Part shown: positions 9,201-16,066 of the stretch, in pieces | Numbering within the stretch: the first letter of the stretch is position 1 | Layout: each line of letters opens with the position of its first letter | NCBI GenBank assembly: GCA_002352225.1 | Contig: DEIA01000055.1 | Coordinates: 1 to 16,641, forward strand | Source: Flammeovirgaceae bacterium UBA2786 | GTDB lineage: Bacteria; Bacteroidota; Bacteroidia; Cytophagales; Cyclobacteriaceae | DNA length: 16,641 nucleotides | Reading direction: 5' to 3' | Translations under genes and position numbers: made by a program | The notes under the pieces: model-generated | Databases searched by the model: none | What the model was told of the DNA's origin: nothing | What the model saw: the letters and a program-made list of their open reading frames with translations, nothing else

Positions 9201-9591
9201 GGTTTTTAGCGCTGTGTTCCGGAGCGAGTACTTTCCTCAGAAATGCTCGCTTCTCCTCAATAGTTTGCAACTGGATTGAGCCAATCTCCCAGTCCTGATG
9301 TCCGCGAATATCAAACTCAGAATCTTTCTGCCGATTGGTGCGGGTATAATAAATTCTGCCCTGATCGTCAATATCAATAGAAACCGGGTCGGCCACGAGC
9401 GAATCGCTGCCCCATAATGTAAGCACCAGGCCGGAGTCTATTTGAGGTACTACGGTTTGCTGAATGGTACGCGCCAGCGTTGCCGCTTCGGCAGGATTTA
9501 GTTGTTTCAATTTTAAATCGGCAGGTGGTTGTTCGCAATTGAAAACCACCAGCGCAATGAGAATGAGCTGGAGTGTAGATTTAACGCGCAT
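6214..9591 (-). CDS. PVC-type membrane-bound dehydrogenase with HEAT repeats and C-terminal cytochrome c heme domain
   Basis: I choose the ATG at 9591 (1125 residues), because it starts right at a signal (hydrophobic residues 7-17 followed by Cys19, a loose lipobox VFNC); the upstream start at 9645 only adds a non-signal extension. Residues about 60-470 form the putative dehydrogenase beta-propeller of the Pirellula/Verrucomicrobium type (TIGR02604-like), with segments such as GPDGRIYWQIGDIGFSG and DFGPDGALYMGDWIEGWG. Two DxDxDG-type calcium loops sit at about 135-143 and 159-167. Residues about 500-950 are HEAT-like helical repeats. The C-terminal heme domain has CVRCH (Cys1004, Cys1007, His1008) and a late SSMPPM segment (Met1100/Met1103) that could supply the sixth ligand. 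It is probably a periplasmic or surface-anchored oxidoreductase passing electrons to its own heme. It is the first gene of an operon with a flavin oxidase and a VOC protein. Substrate unknown. Confidence 0.87.
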   Translation of the reverse strand: MRVKSTLQLILIALVVFNCEQPPADLKLKQLNPAEAATLARTIQQTVVPQIDSGLVLTLWGSDSLVADPVSIDIDDQGRIYYTRTNRQKDSEFDIRGHQDWEIGSIQLQTIEEKRAFLRKVLAPEHSAKNQWLADLNGDGSHDWRDMTVQKEHIYRIEDTDGDGIADKSQLVVEDFNDETTDAAGGVLKHGDDLFVAIGPDLWRIKENKWGLAETKTSLSHGYGIHIGFGGHGMSGIEVGPDGRIYWQIGDIGFSGVGTNGEKYDHANSGVVVRSEPDGSNFEVFAYGNRNTHEFVFDEYGNMISEDNDGDHAGESERLVYIVDGADIGWRTNWQFGKYRDPDNNTYKVWMDEKLYIPRHEGQAAYILPTIKNFVNGPTGMLYNPGTALGERFRNTFFIVEFVGNPTRSGIHTFKLKPKGATFEFVESKMILSGVLATGIDFGPDGALYMGDWIEGWGTKDYGRIWKLDVKDPDKDTRNETERLIKSDFTDWKDNELGKFLTHADMRVRQKAQFELASRKQVEVFKTYLSQKENQLARVHAIWGLSQIARKDLAVAENLIPYLKDEDAEIRAQAARWLGDVRYAKAAAELIPLLKDETPRVKFFAAEALGRVASEPAFDGLVELLQTNNDEDEYIRHAASLALARIGKADKLMSLSSHPSKAVRLGAVLSLRRLQHPGIAIYLNDVDEFIVTETARAINDDKSIPEALPALSNLLVETAFTNEPLIRRAINANLRVGTEATLQNLLLYLQKKDAPIALRAEAIAALSTWAKPSVLDRVDGRYRGEITRDLAEVQQKSATVLIQQLTNADATIRKQIAKAIGTLKLDAAAPHLLARLKTDNQPEVKTEALRALSKLNTTLMQDGISTALADKDKNVRVAGLDLLGKVDIDKKVMANLLSDVIGTRTTEEQQAAITTLGTLPLDFSEKIFQNLLTKLESKKLANELQLELAEAIDSTKSQQLKERFTKAIRTQSADSLGASFAGALLGGDPNKGGRLFWSHPTAQCVRCHAIDDYGGTAGPRINGVAKRLTREQLLESLINPSARIADGYGVVTLELTSGKKVIGILQKEQPDSFVLKPGDKPDTVIMKSAVSKRTDAPSSMPPMQYLLTKREIRDVVSFLVTLKEE
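6219..6224 (-). promoter_or_regulatory. Shine-Dalgarno site of the sarcosine-oxidase-like gene, inside the upstream coding sequence
   Basis: On the minus strand AGGAGG occupies 6224-6219, six bases before the ATG at 6212. It is formed by the last codons of the upstream gene (Lys-Glu-Glu-stop). It fixes the start of the oxidase and suggests translational coupling. It stands out because other genes in this window show no clear Shine-Dalgarno sequence. Confidence 0.8.
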
Positions 9592-9732
9592 TGCTTTTTG
9601 GTTGGGGTTGGAAAGATAATAAATAGCGTTTATAACCCACAGCACGGTTTAACAGTACCCTTAACCATTCATGTAGAATTATCCTTTACAGATTCAGGTT
9701 TTAATGTAATTTCAAAACTTAATTTGTTTACT
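9592..9732. other. Divergent intergenic region between the heme/HEAT operon and the S9 peptidase gene
   Basis: This 141-bp stretch must hold promoters for both directions. On the minus strand TATCTTTC, about 30 bases before the ATG at 9591, differs by one base from TAnnTTTG. On the plus strand I see no good match at a sensible distance from the ATG at 9733. No palindrome or operator stood out. Confidence 0.35.
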
Positions 9733-11787
9733 ATGAATAAGTTTATAAACCTCTGCCTGCTGGCTTGTTTGCCGCTGGCAGCTATTGCCCAGGACAAACT
9801 CAAAGCCATGCCTGGCTATGAACAGTATACCAAGGTAGCACCACAAATCAGAACATCTGTTAATTCTGGAACCTTGTCGGTAACCTGGAGCGAAGATGGC
9901 AGCTCGTTCGACTATGTGCAGGATAAAAAACTGTACCGTTATTCGGTTAAAACCAAAAAGGTAACGGAAGTTGGTGATGCTCCGGCTGTTGAAAGACGAA
10001 TGCCTCCGCGTCCCGTTCGGGGCAGGCAATATGATTTTGCAAACTCGCCCGATGGCAAATGGAAAGCTTATACCAGAAATCGTAATATGTACATTAGTGA
10101 AGCGAATGGTAACAATGCGGTTGCTATTACTACCGAAGGCAACGAGCAGAATCAGATCAAATATGGAATTGCTACGTGGGTATATGGTGAAGAACTTGGA
10201 CAAAACACAGCCATCTGGTGGTCGCCCGATAGTAAGAAAGTAGCCTTTTATAAGTTTGATGAAAAGAACGCTAAGAAGTTTTATGTGCTACTGAATCAAT
10301 TAAAACTTCAGGATTCGTTGGAAATTGAAGCCTACCCCAAAGCGGGTGCAGCCAATCTACCTGTTGATTTAATGGTGTACGACATCGAAACAAAAAAAAC
10401 TACCTTATTAGACTTGCGCGATGGCAAGCCCTTTCACGATGGCGACCTGGGAACATACATTTATGGAATGAACTGGACTGCCGATAGCAAAGAGTTAATA
10501 TACCACAGCACTAATCGCAAGCAGGATATTATGGAGTACCGTGCTGCCGATCCGACAACCGGTAAAAGTCGTACGGTGATACGCGAAGAGTGGTTAGCCA
10601 GTTACACCGAAAATTCACCAGAAATTCGTGTACTGAAAGACGGCAAACGCTTTATCTGGGCTTCGGAACGAACTGGCTATAACAACTACTATCTGTATGA
10701 CTTAAGTGGTAAACTGATTTCTACACTTACGGAACATCCCTTTGAAGTTTCGCGCATTGTAAAAGTAGATGAAAAAGAAGGTACGTTGTATTACATGGCA
10801 CGTAGTGGCGATAACCACATGAAGCTGCAACTGCATCGTGTAAAATTAGATGGAACAAAAGATGTACGGTTAACCAACCCGGCATACAACCATACTATTA
10901 CACTTTCTCCCGATAATAAATTTTTTATTGATGTAGCCGAAACATACAACATGGCTCCCTTCACTTCGCTGATTGACAGCAAAGGAAAAGTTGTAGCTGA
11001 ACTTGCCAAGAGCGACATGAGCAAATTTGAAGAACTTGGTTTGAAGAAAGTGGAAGTATATACCTTTACTTCGGCCGATGGTGTTACACCTTTGCATGGC
11101 GTTATTCATTTTCCCTCTAATTTTGATCCGTCTAAAAAGTATCCGGTTATTCTAAGCAACTATGGTGGCCCCGCTACCAATGCATTCCGCGAAAACTTTA
11201 CCTATCCGGATGCTTTAACAGAATATGGGTTTCTGGTGTTAAACATAGATGGGCGCAACGCAGCCGGTAAAGGCAAGAAGTTACTGGATCAACTTTATGG
11301 AAATTTAGGCATTGTAGAGATGGATGATTTTGCTGCTGGTGTAAAGGCATTGCATAGCCGCCCCTATTTTGATAAAGATAAAGTTGGTGTTTATGGCACC
11401 TCGTATGGCGGAACAACGGCTGCTACGTTGTTGCTGCGCTACCCGGATGTGTTCCATGCTGCTGTAGCCAACTCGGCTGTTACCGATTGGCGAAATTATG
11501 ATAACATTTACACCGAGCGATTTATGAATACACCCGAAAACAACAAGAAAGGGTACGATGCCTCAAGCTTAATGCCAATGGCCAAAAACCTGAAAGGTGA
11601 ATTGCTGATTTTCTTTGGCACAGCCGACAATAATGTTCATCCATCTAATTCACTTCAGTTAATAGATGCTTTACAGAAAGCAGGTAAAAGTTTTGAAGTA
11701 CAGCTTGCACCAGATGGTGGCCACGTAGCTATGAACCGCGACCGGATGATGGAATTTTTTATTCAGCATTTGGTTTTGAAGAAGTGA
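9733..11787 (+). CDS. Dipeptidyl-peptidase-IV-like S9 family peptidase, secreted
   Basis: The ATG at 9733 gives 684 residues starting with a clear signal peptide (cleavage after AIAQ, residue 20); an in-frame start at 9529 would lengthen the protein into the divergent gene and bury the signal, so I reject it. Residues about 35-430 form the DPP-IV N-terminal beta-propeller, including TWVYGEELGQ with Glu153 and Glu154, matching the double-Glu motif that binds the substrate amino terminus. Residues about 440-684 form the hydrolase domain: oxyanion Tyr477 in NYGGP, nucleophile Ser557 in GTSYGG, Asp632 in GTADNNVH and His664 in DGGH. The elbow has Thr where DPP-IV enzymes usually have Trp. It should release N-terminal dipeptides in the periplasm. 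At 684 residues it is slightly short. It seems to be a single-gene unit. Confidence 0.92.
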   Translation: MNKFINLCLLACLPLAAIAQDKLKAMPGYEQYTKVAPQIRTSVNSGTLSVTWSEDGSSFDYVQDKKLYRYSVKTKKVTEVGDAPAVERRMPPRPVRGRQYDFANSPDGKWKAYTRNRNMYISEANGNNAVAITTEGNEQNQIKYGIATWVYGEELGQNTAIWWSPDSKKVAFYKFDEKNAKKFYVLLNQLKLQDSLEIEAYPKAGAANLPVDLMVYDIETKKTTLLDLRDGKPFHDGDLGTYIYGMNWTADSKELIYHSTNRKQDIMEYRAADPTTGKSRTVIREEWLASYTENSPEIRVLKDGKRFIWASERTGYNNYYLYDLSGKLISTLTEHPFEVSRIVKVDEKEGTLYYMARSGDNHMKLQLHRVKLDGTKDVRLTNPAYNHTITLSPDNKFFIDVAETYNMAPFTSLIDSKGKVVAELAKSDMSKFEELGLKKVEVYTFTSADGVTPLHGVIHFPSNFDPSKKYPVILSNYGGPATNAFRENFTYPDALTEYGFLVLNIDGRNAAGKGKKLLDQLYGNLGIVEMDDFAAGVKALHSRPYFDKDKVGVYGTSYGGTTAATLLLRYPDVFHAAVANSAVTDWRNYDNIYTERFMNTPENNKKGYDASSLMPMAKNLKGELLIFFGTADNNVHPSNSLQLIDALQKAGKSFEVQLAPDGGHVAMNRDRMMEFFIQHLVLKK

Positions 11788-11799
11788 AGTTTTCCAAAT

Positions 11800-11829
11800 G
11801 CGGGGTCGCTGCGCAGACCCCTCTGGGAA
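11800..11829 (+). repeat. GC-rich palindromic intergenic repeat, copy 1
   Basis: A 30-bp element starts 12 bases after the peptidase stop. GGGGTC (11802-11807) pairs with GACCCC (11816-11821) around an 8-base loop, and a conserved CTGGGAA tail follows at 11823-11829. It is 27/30 identical to copy 2. No T-tract follows directly, so it is not a classic terminator, though it could still stabilise or end the peptidase mRNA. Confidence 0.8.
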
Positions 11830-11850
11830 CTGATTGTTGCAGGTAGATTT

Positions 11851-11869
11851 TTTATAACTCTTTATAACT
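11851..11869. repeat. Short tandem direct repeat TTTATAACT, 10-bp period
   Basis: TTTATAACT occurs at 11851-11859 and again at 11861-11869, one helical turn apart, upstream of the DUF4249/receptor pair. It lies where a promoter or activator site would be expected but matches no motif I recognise. It may be chance in AT-rich DNA. Confidence 0.35.
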
Positions 11870-11926
11870 ATATTTAAAGCATGGGCGAACCCGAAATGGT
11901 TAACCTATCCTATACCCAGCGCCTGG

Positions 11927-12985
11927 ATGATTAAAACTGGATATATACCTGAGAATACATACAGGTGCGTGGTTATATACCTGCTTCTGATCTCCTGCAT
12001 TTCAAGTTATGAACCCAAATTAGAACCCGATAGTCCTAAACTTACTGTTGACGGATGGATTAGCGATCAGCCGGGAACTTACACCATTACACTCCGGTAC
12101 AGTTCTCCGTATATTAATAATGAAATAGTTTTTACCCGGTATGCGGAAAATGCTTCTGTAACTATAACGGATGATGCAGGCGGGGAAACACAACTTACCT
12201 ACGAGGGCACAGGAAAGTACCAGACCAGCCCTACCTTTGCCGGCCAGGCAGGCAGAAGTTACGTGCTCAACATAATGCTGCAAGACGGAACATTTTATCA
12301 ATCACAACCTGAAATGTTAAAGCCGGTACCGCCCATTGACACTATTTATACTTCCTATAAAGAACTCTCCAAAGGATTCCTCAGGGGAGAGTTCAGTGTA
12401 TTCTTTGATTTTATGGATTTGGCTGGTACAAAAGACTATTATCAATGGGACTGGACGCATTATAAACTTGAACAGTATTGTCATATTACCCCTAGTCACA
12501 GTAACGAGTACGATTTCCTTGTTGCAAATTGTTGCGGGCCATGCTGGTCTATCGACCGGTGTTATGGCTGCATCAACATTTTTTCCGACACTTATTATGA
12601 AGACAAAAAAATCAGCAGGGTGCCTGTGCTTAAAATTCCATACGACTCAAAAGCACCTTACTTTGTACAAATACGATTAAAGTCGTTGACCGAATCAGCT
12701 TTTAAATTCTGGTATATAGTTTCAGAGCAAATCAACAACTCGGGCGGGATATTTGATAAACCACCGGTTACTATAAAAGGAAATATTGTTAATGTAAACA
12801 ATCCAAACGATCAGGTGCTGGGCTACTTTGGGGCATCAGCTATATATGAGGTTCCGATTTACATTGACAGGAGTAAAATTGACAAGCCGCCATACGGAAC
12901 TGCCTATATTTATCGTGAACGACCGATTTGCATAGAATGTAGTGTAGGTCCATACAGAACAGACAGGCAACCGACAGGATGGTAA
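11927..12985 (+). CDS. DUF4249 outer-membrane lipoprotein, partner of the downstream TonB-dependent receptor
   Basis: The 352-residue protein has a short hydrophobic signal ending in LISC, a good lipobox with Cys24, so it should be lipid-anchored. The rest fits DUF4249: PKLTVDGWISDQPGTYTITL (37 onward), ENASVTITDDAGG with GTGKYQT (74-100), and PVPPIDTIY (133-141). A Cys-rich stretch spans 202-215 (Cys202, 203, 206, 212, 215), with further Cys at 185, 335 and 338; in an exported protein these may form disulfides. DUF4249 proteins are regularly encoded next to TonB-dependent receptors and are thought to act with them, much as SusD-like proteins do. Its last 7 bases overlap the receptor's start (ATGGTAA), indicating cotranscription and coupled translation. 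The more familiar order has the receptor first. The nutrient is unknown. Confidence 0.83.
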   Translation: MIKTGYIPENTYRCVVIYLLLISCISSYEPKLEPDSPKLTVDGWISDQPGTYTITLRYSSPYINNEIVFTRYAENASVTITDDAGGETQLTYEGTGKYQTSPTFAGQAGRSYVLNIMLQDGTFYQSQPEMLKPVPPIDTIYTSYKELSKGFLRGEFSVFFDFMDLAGTKDYYQWDWTHYKLEQYCHITPSHSNEYDFLVANCCGPCWSIDRCYGCINIFSDTYYEDKKISRVPVLKIPYDSKAPYFVQIRLKSLTESAFKFWYIVSEQINNSGGIFDKPPVTIKGNIVNVNNPNDQVLGYFGASAIYEVPIYIDRSKIDKPPYGTAYIYRERPICIECSVGPYRTDRQPTGW

Positions 12986-15399
12986 AGAGTTTACGATATT
13001 ACTTATTAATTTTTTTCTGTCTTACCGCCCTGTTGGCAGCAGCGCAATCGCAATACCTTCGCCTGTCAGGAAAAGTATATGACAGGGAGTCAAAGGAACC
13101 GTTAGCGAATGCAAACATCGTATTCAAAAGCTCGCAAACAGGTGTAAGTACGGATTCCACAGGTAGGTTCCAAATACTGGTGTTGCCTGGTTATCATGTA
13201 TTAACTGTTTCTTATCTCGGTTACAAAAGCAGAACGGTGAATGTTACGATCGAAAACAGCCGTGAACTGAACATAGCGCTGACAGAGGAGTTGAAAACGC
13301 TGGACGAAGTATCAATCAGCAGCCGGAGATCGGATGAAAACATTACAAACACACAATTCGGAACAAACAAACTCAGCATGGAGTCCATATCGAAGCTGCC
13401 TTCGTTTATGGGTGAAGTGGATGTTGTAAAAAGTGTATTGCTTTTGCCGGGCGTAACTAACGTTGGCGAAGGAACTACCGGACTTAACATTCGCGGAAGC
13501 AATACAGACCAAAACCTGATCCTGATGGATGGAATTCCGTTTTTTAATTCTGGCCACCTCTTTGGATTTTTCTCTGTATTCAATCCAGATGTCGTGAATA
13601 ATGTTACCCTGCACAAAGGAGGCATTCCGGCAAAGCATGGAGGAAGAACAGCGGCTGTACTTGATGTGAAACTGAAAAGTCCGGATACTGAAAAGTGGTC
13701 GGTGAATGGTGGAGCCGGGCTGGTGGCAAGCAGGGTGTTGGTTGAAGGGCCTGTTATTCCGGAAAAACTGTCGATGCTTGTTGCGGGCAGGGTTTCCTAT
13801 CCCAATTATTTATTCCGGATGTCTTCAAAAGAAGAAATTAAAACCACCTCTGCCGGTTTTTATGATATTACCACCAAATGGGAATACAGAGTTTCAGATA
13901 AGAGCAGAATTGAATTCACCGGGTATGCATCCAACGATGATTTTAAACTTTCGGGAGACTCACTTTCCAACATTGAAATAAATGCAACATCTTCAGAATT
14001 TAACTGGCAGGCACTTAATGGCTCGGTCGCATGGTACAAACAGCTTGGCAAAAACCTCACGCTTCGCTCAAGTGCAATTCGGTCGCTTTACAAATCTACT
14101 ATATCATCTCCCGATTCGTCCAATGCATATACACTGGGCTCCCAAATCCGGTATCAAAGTATTAATGCCGACTTCACCTGGCAGGCAGCGCCAAATCATG
14201 AACTTGATTTTGGAATAGCGGTTAATTATTATACAACCTGGCCAGGCACGTTAAAACCCGATCATCCGGCATCCAGCATTAATCCATTACAAATACCGCG
14301 GGAGAACGGACTGGAAATGGGAATATATGCAAGTGATCAGTGGAAAGTCAGTGAACGATTCTCGGTGCAGTTGGGTGCCAGGTACTCTCAATGGCAGGCA
14401 TTGGGAAAGGCTGACAAATATGAATATACGCAAGGAATGCCCCGAACCATAGAATCTATTACCGATACTGTTTCTTATGCGGATGGAGACATTATCCGAT
14501 CGTTTGCAGCAATAGAGCCGAGAGTATCCGTTACGTTAAAAGTAGGCCCGACAAGCTCACTGAAAGCCAACTATAACAGGATGTACCAATATGTTCAGCA
14601 AGTATCAAATACAACAGCGTCCATGCCCTCCGACAGGTGGCAGTTGTGTACTACTCACATAAATCCTCAAAGCACTGACCAGGTTTCTGCCGGATATTTC
14701 AGGAATTTCCAAAACGATATGTTCGAAACATCAGCAGAGGTTTTTTATAAGAGCATGAACAATGTTACGGACTACAAAGACGGAGTCAATTTGTTACTGA
14801 ACCCCGTGCCTGAAACTGCAATGCTGCAAGGGAGAGGAAGGGCTTACGGAGCAGAAGTGTTTGTGAACAAGAAAAAAGGTTCTGTTACCGGCTGGTTCAG
14901 CTACACGTACTCACAAACACATCTTAAAGTTAATGGTGACTTCCCGGAGGAGCAAATCAATAATGGTAAATGGTATGCCTCCAATTACAACAGGCCGAAT
15001 AATTTAAGTTTAGCGTTAAATTATAAACGCGATAACCGTATTACCTATTCGGCCAACTTTGTATACAGCACAGGCCGCCCCTACACTTCTCCTTCTGATA
15101 AGTACCTTGTAAATGGAGTATATATTCCTAATTATACAGGAAGAAACCAGAATAAATTGCCGGATTATCACAGGTTAGACGTTTCCATGACAATTGACCC
15201 AAACCCGAAAAAGGAGCATCGATGGAAAGGATCATGGACACTCTCCATTTATAATATTTATGCAAGGAAAAACGCCTACTCTATATTCTTCAAGACAAAA
15301 AACGACAACTATGCATTGTATCTTAAAAAAGTAAATGCCTATAAATTATCTGTACTCGGCACAATCTTTCCTTCAATCACCTACAATTATAAATTCTAA
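12979..15399 (+). CDS. TonB-dependent outer-membrane receptor with carboxypeptidase-regulatory-like N-terminal domain
   Basis: The 806-residue protein starts with a signal peptide (hydrophobic residues 8-21, cleavage near AAAQ). Residues about 28-103 are a CarboxypepD_reg-like beta-sandwich (LRLSGKVYDRESKEPLANANI, then a GYKSRTV stretch). Residues about 120-235 are the plug, with LNIRGSNTDQNLILMDGIP (169-187), HLFGFFSVFNPDVV and GGIPAKHGGRTAAVLDV. The rest is a 22-strand-type barrel rich in aromatic, alternating segments, ending in YNYKF with a terminal Phe as expected for barrel assembly. It imports a ligand across the outer membrane using TonB energy. Length is normal for short SusC-like receptors paired with DUF4249 proteins. 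No sigma/anti-sigma genes accompany it in this window. The ligand cannot be told from sequence. Confidence 0.92.
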   Translation: MVKSLRYYLLIFFCLTALLAAAQSQYLRLSGKVYDRESKEPLANANIVFKSSQTGVSTDSTGRFQILVLPGYHVLTVSYLGYKSRTVNVTIENSRELNIALTEELKTLDEVSISSRRSDENITNTQFGTNKLSMESISKLPSFMGEVDVVKSVLLLPGVTNVGEGTTGLNIRGSNTDQNLILMDGIPFFNSGHLFGFFSVFNPDVVNNVTLHKGGIPAKHGGRTAAVLDVKLKSPDTEKWSVNGGAGLVASRVLVEGPVIPEKLSMLVAGRVSYPNYLFRMSSKEEIKTTSAGFYDITTKWEYRVSDKSRIEFTGYASNDDFKLSGDSLSNIEINATSSEFNWQALNGSVAWYKQLGKNLTLRSSAIRSLYKSTISSPDSSNAYTLGSQIRYQSINADFTWQAAPNHELDFGIAVNYYTTWPGTLKPDHPASSINPLQIPRENGLEMGIYASDQWKVSERFSVQLGARYSQWQALGKADKYEYTQGMPRTIESITDTVSYADGDIIRSFAAIEPRVSVTLKVGPTSSLKANYNRMYQYVQQVSNTTASMPSDRWQLCTTHINPQSTDQVSAGYFRNFQNDMFETSAEVFYKSMNNVTDYKDGVNLLLNPVPETAMLQGRGRAYGAEVFVNKKKGSVTGWFSYTYSQTHLKVNGDFPEEQINNGKWYASNYNRPNNLSLALNYKRDNRITYSANFVYSTGRPYTSPSDKYLVNGVYIPNYTGRNQNKLPDYHRLDVSMTIDPNPKKEHRWKGSWTLSIYNIYARKNAYSIFFKTKNDNYALYLKKVNAYKLSVLGTIFPSITYNYKF

Positions 15400-15499
15400 C
15401 AGGCTCCTCGAGGAAATGTCTTAATTACAAGTGGAATTCTTATCTCCCACCCAATTGCTGGTTGTTTTTCATCCCAACTGAAATCGTTTGCAGCGAAGC

Positions 15500-15529
15500 G
15501 CGGGGTCGTTGGGCAGACCCCGCTGGGAA
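15500..15529 (+). repeat. GC-rich palindromic intergenic repeat, copy 2
   Basis: This copy lies 100 bases after the receptor stop. It has the best stem: GCGGGGTC (15500-15507) pairs perfectly with GACCCCGC (15516-15523) around an 8-base loop, followed by CTGGGAA. It differs from copy 1 at three positions, one of which restores pairing in the stem. No T-tract follows. The rest of the 15400-15555 gap holds only a 10-bp perfect palindrome at 15405-15414 and nothing else I recognise. Confidence 0.8.
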
Positions 15530-15555
15530 GAGGAAATACGATTGAACGATGCGCC

Positions 15556-15918
15556 TCAGGAGCACACTCCATTCTGGCTGCGCCATATTATCTTTTCGTT
15601 CAATAATAAACTGGGATTAATATCAATGTGTAACCGCCCAACTACCTCACCATTGCAAGCTTTTATTTGAGGAGGTATAACATTGCAAGTCGGGCAACAA
15701 ATATCTATATAGATAACTTCGTTGCCTTGGTAGTAAGCATGATATACCAAAATATCTGCGAACGAGGACTTATTGTAATATCCGTTAGATACCATTTCTG
15801 CTTTTAACCATTCAAGGTTATTAACTGACGTAACATGGCAGAATTTGGGTGTGTTATCTTCAATACAGGCAGAAAAGCATAGTACAAGAAGAAATAGCGA
15901 CTGTATTCGAATCTTCAT
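15556..15918 (-). CDS. Small Cys-rich lipoprotein, unknown function
   Basis: From the ATG at 15918 the product is 120 residues and opens with a lipoprotein signal (SLFLLVLCFSAC, lipid-anchored Cys18). A GTG start at 15945 would add nine residues before the signal and is less likely. The mature part has six Cys (27, 74, 75, 78, 88, 119), including a CCPTC cluster at 74-78, and a closing IIWRSQNGVC segment. The pattern of a CC cluster after a hydrophobic strand, a CNG turn and a late IIW is loosely like DUF6970-type small lipoproteins, but I am not sure of the family. It is convergent with the receptor gene and read in the same direction as the ABC ATPase gene upstream, 148 bp away. It appears to be single. 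It is probably an outer-membrane or periplasmic lipoprotein; no function is claimed. Confidence 0.7.
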   Translation of the reverse strand: MKIRIQSLFLLVLCFSACIEDNTPKFCHVTSVNNLEWLKAEMVSNGYYNKSSFADILVYHAYYQGNEVIYIDICCPTCNVIPPQIKACNGEVVGRLHIDINPSLLLNEKIIWRSQNGVCS

Positions 15919-16027
15919 AATGTTGGTTAGTTTGCAATTGGACACAAAAAAATCAGTAAGAGTTGGATTTGCCTATACCAGATTTTACAATTACCTCAAT
16001 CTTATCCTCTTGTCTGTAATTTTCTAA

Positions 16028-16055
16028 TTCACAGCAGGGTCTTCGCAGCGCCCCG
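16028..16055 (-). repeat. GC-rich intergenic repeat, diverged copy 3 (inverted)
   Basis: On the minus strand this element reads GGGG, CGCTGCG, AAGACCC, then a TGCTGTGAA tail, aligning with copy 1 with one missing base and a few changes. Its stem has decayed to three pairs. It begins 11 bases after the ABC ATPase stop, in the same orientation as that gene, mirroring the placement of copy 1 after the peptidase gene. The remainder of the 15919-16066 gap shows nothing recognisable. Confidence 0.55.
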
Positions 16056-16066
16056 TCCTTTACTCA

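Noticed and set aside
9592..9645. 18-residue N-terminal extension of the heme/HEAT protein
   Set aside because: The internal ATG at 9591 directly precedes the signal sequence with its Cys19; the extension has no signal character.
9529..9732. N-terminal extension of the S9 peptidase from an upstream in-frame start
   Set aside because: It overlaps the start of the divergent heme/HEAT gene and would bury a clean signal peptide that begins at the ATG at 9733.
11800..11829. Classic intrinsic terminator after the peptidase gene
   Set aside because: The hairpin is present but no T-tract follows directly; the similarity to copies 2 and 3 fits a repeat element better, though a role in mRNA 3' ends is still possible.
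12336..12680. 114-codon plus-strand open frame in another frame of the DUF4249 gene
   Set aside because: It lies wholly inside the DUF4249 coding region, which has lipoprotein and family features; the alternative frame has none.
15405..15414. TCCTCGAGGA palindrome after the receptor gene as a terminator
   Set aside because: It has no loop and so cannot form a hairpin, and there is no T-tract; more likely a chance palindrome.
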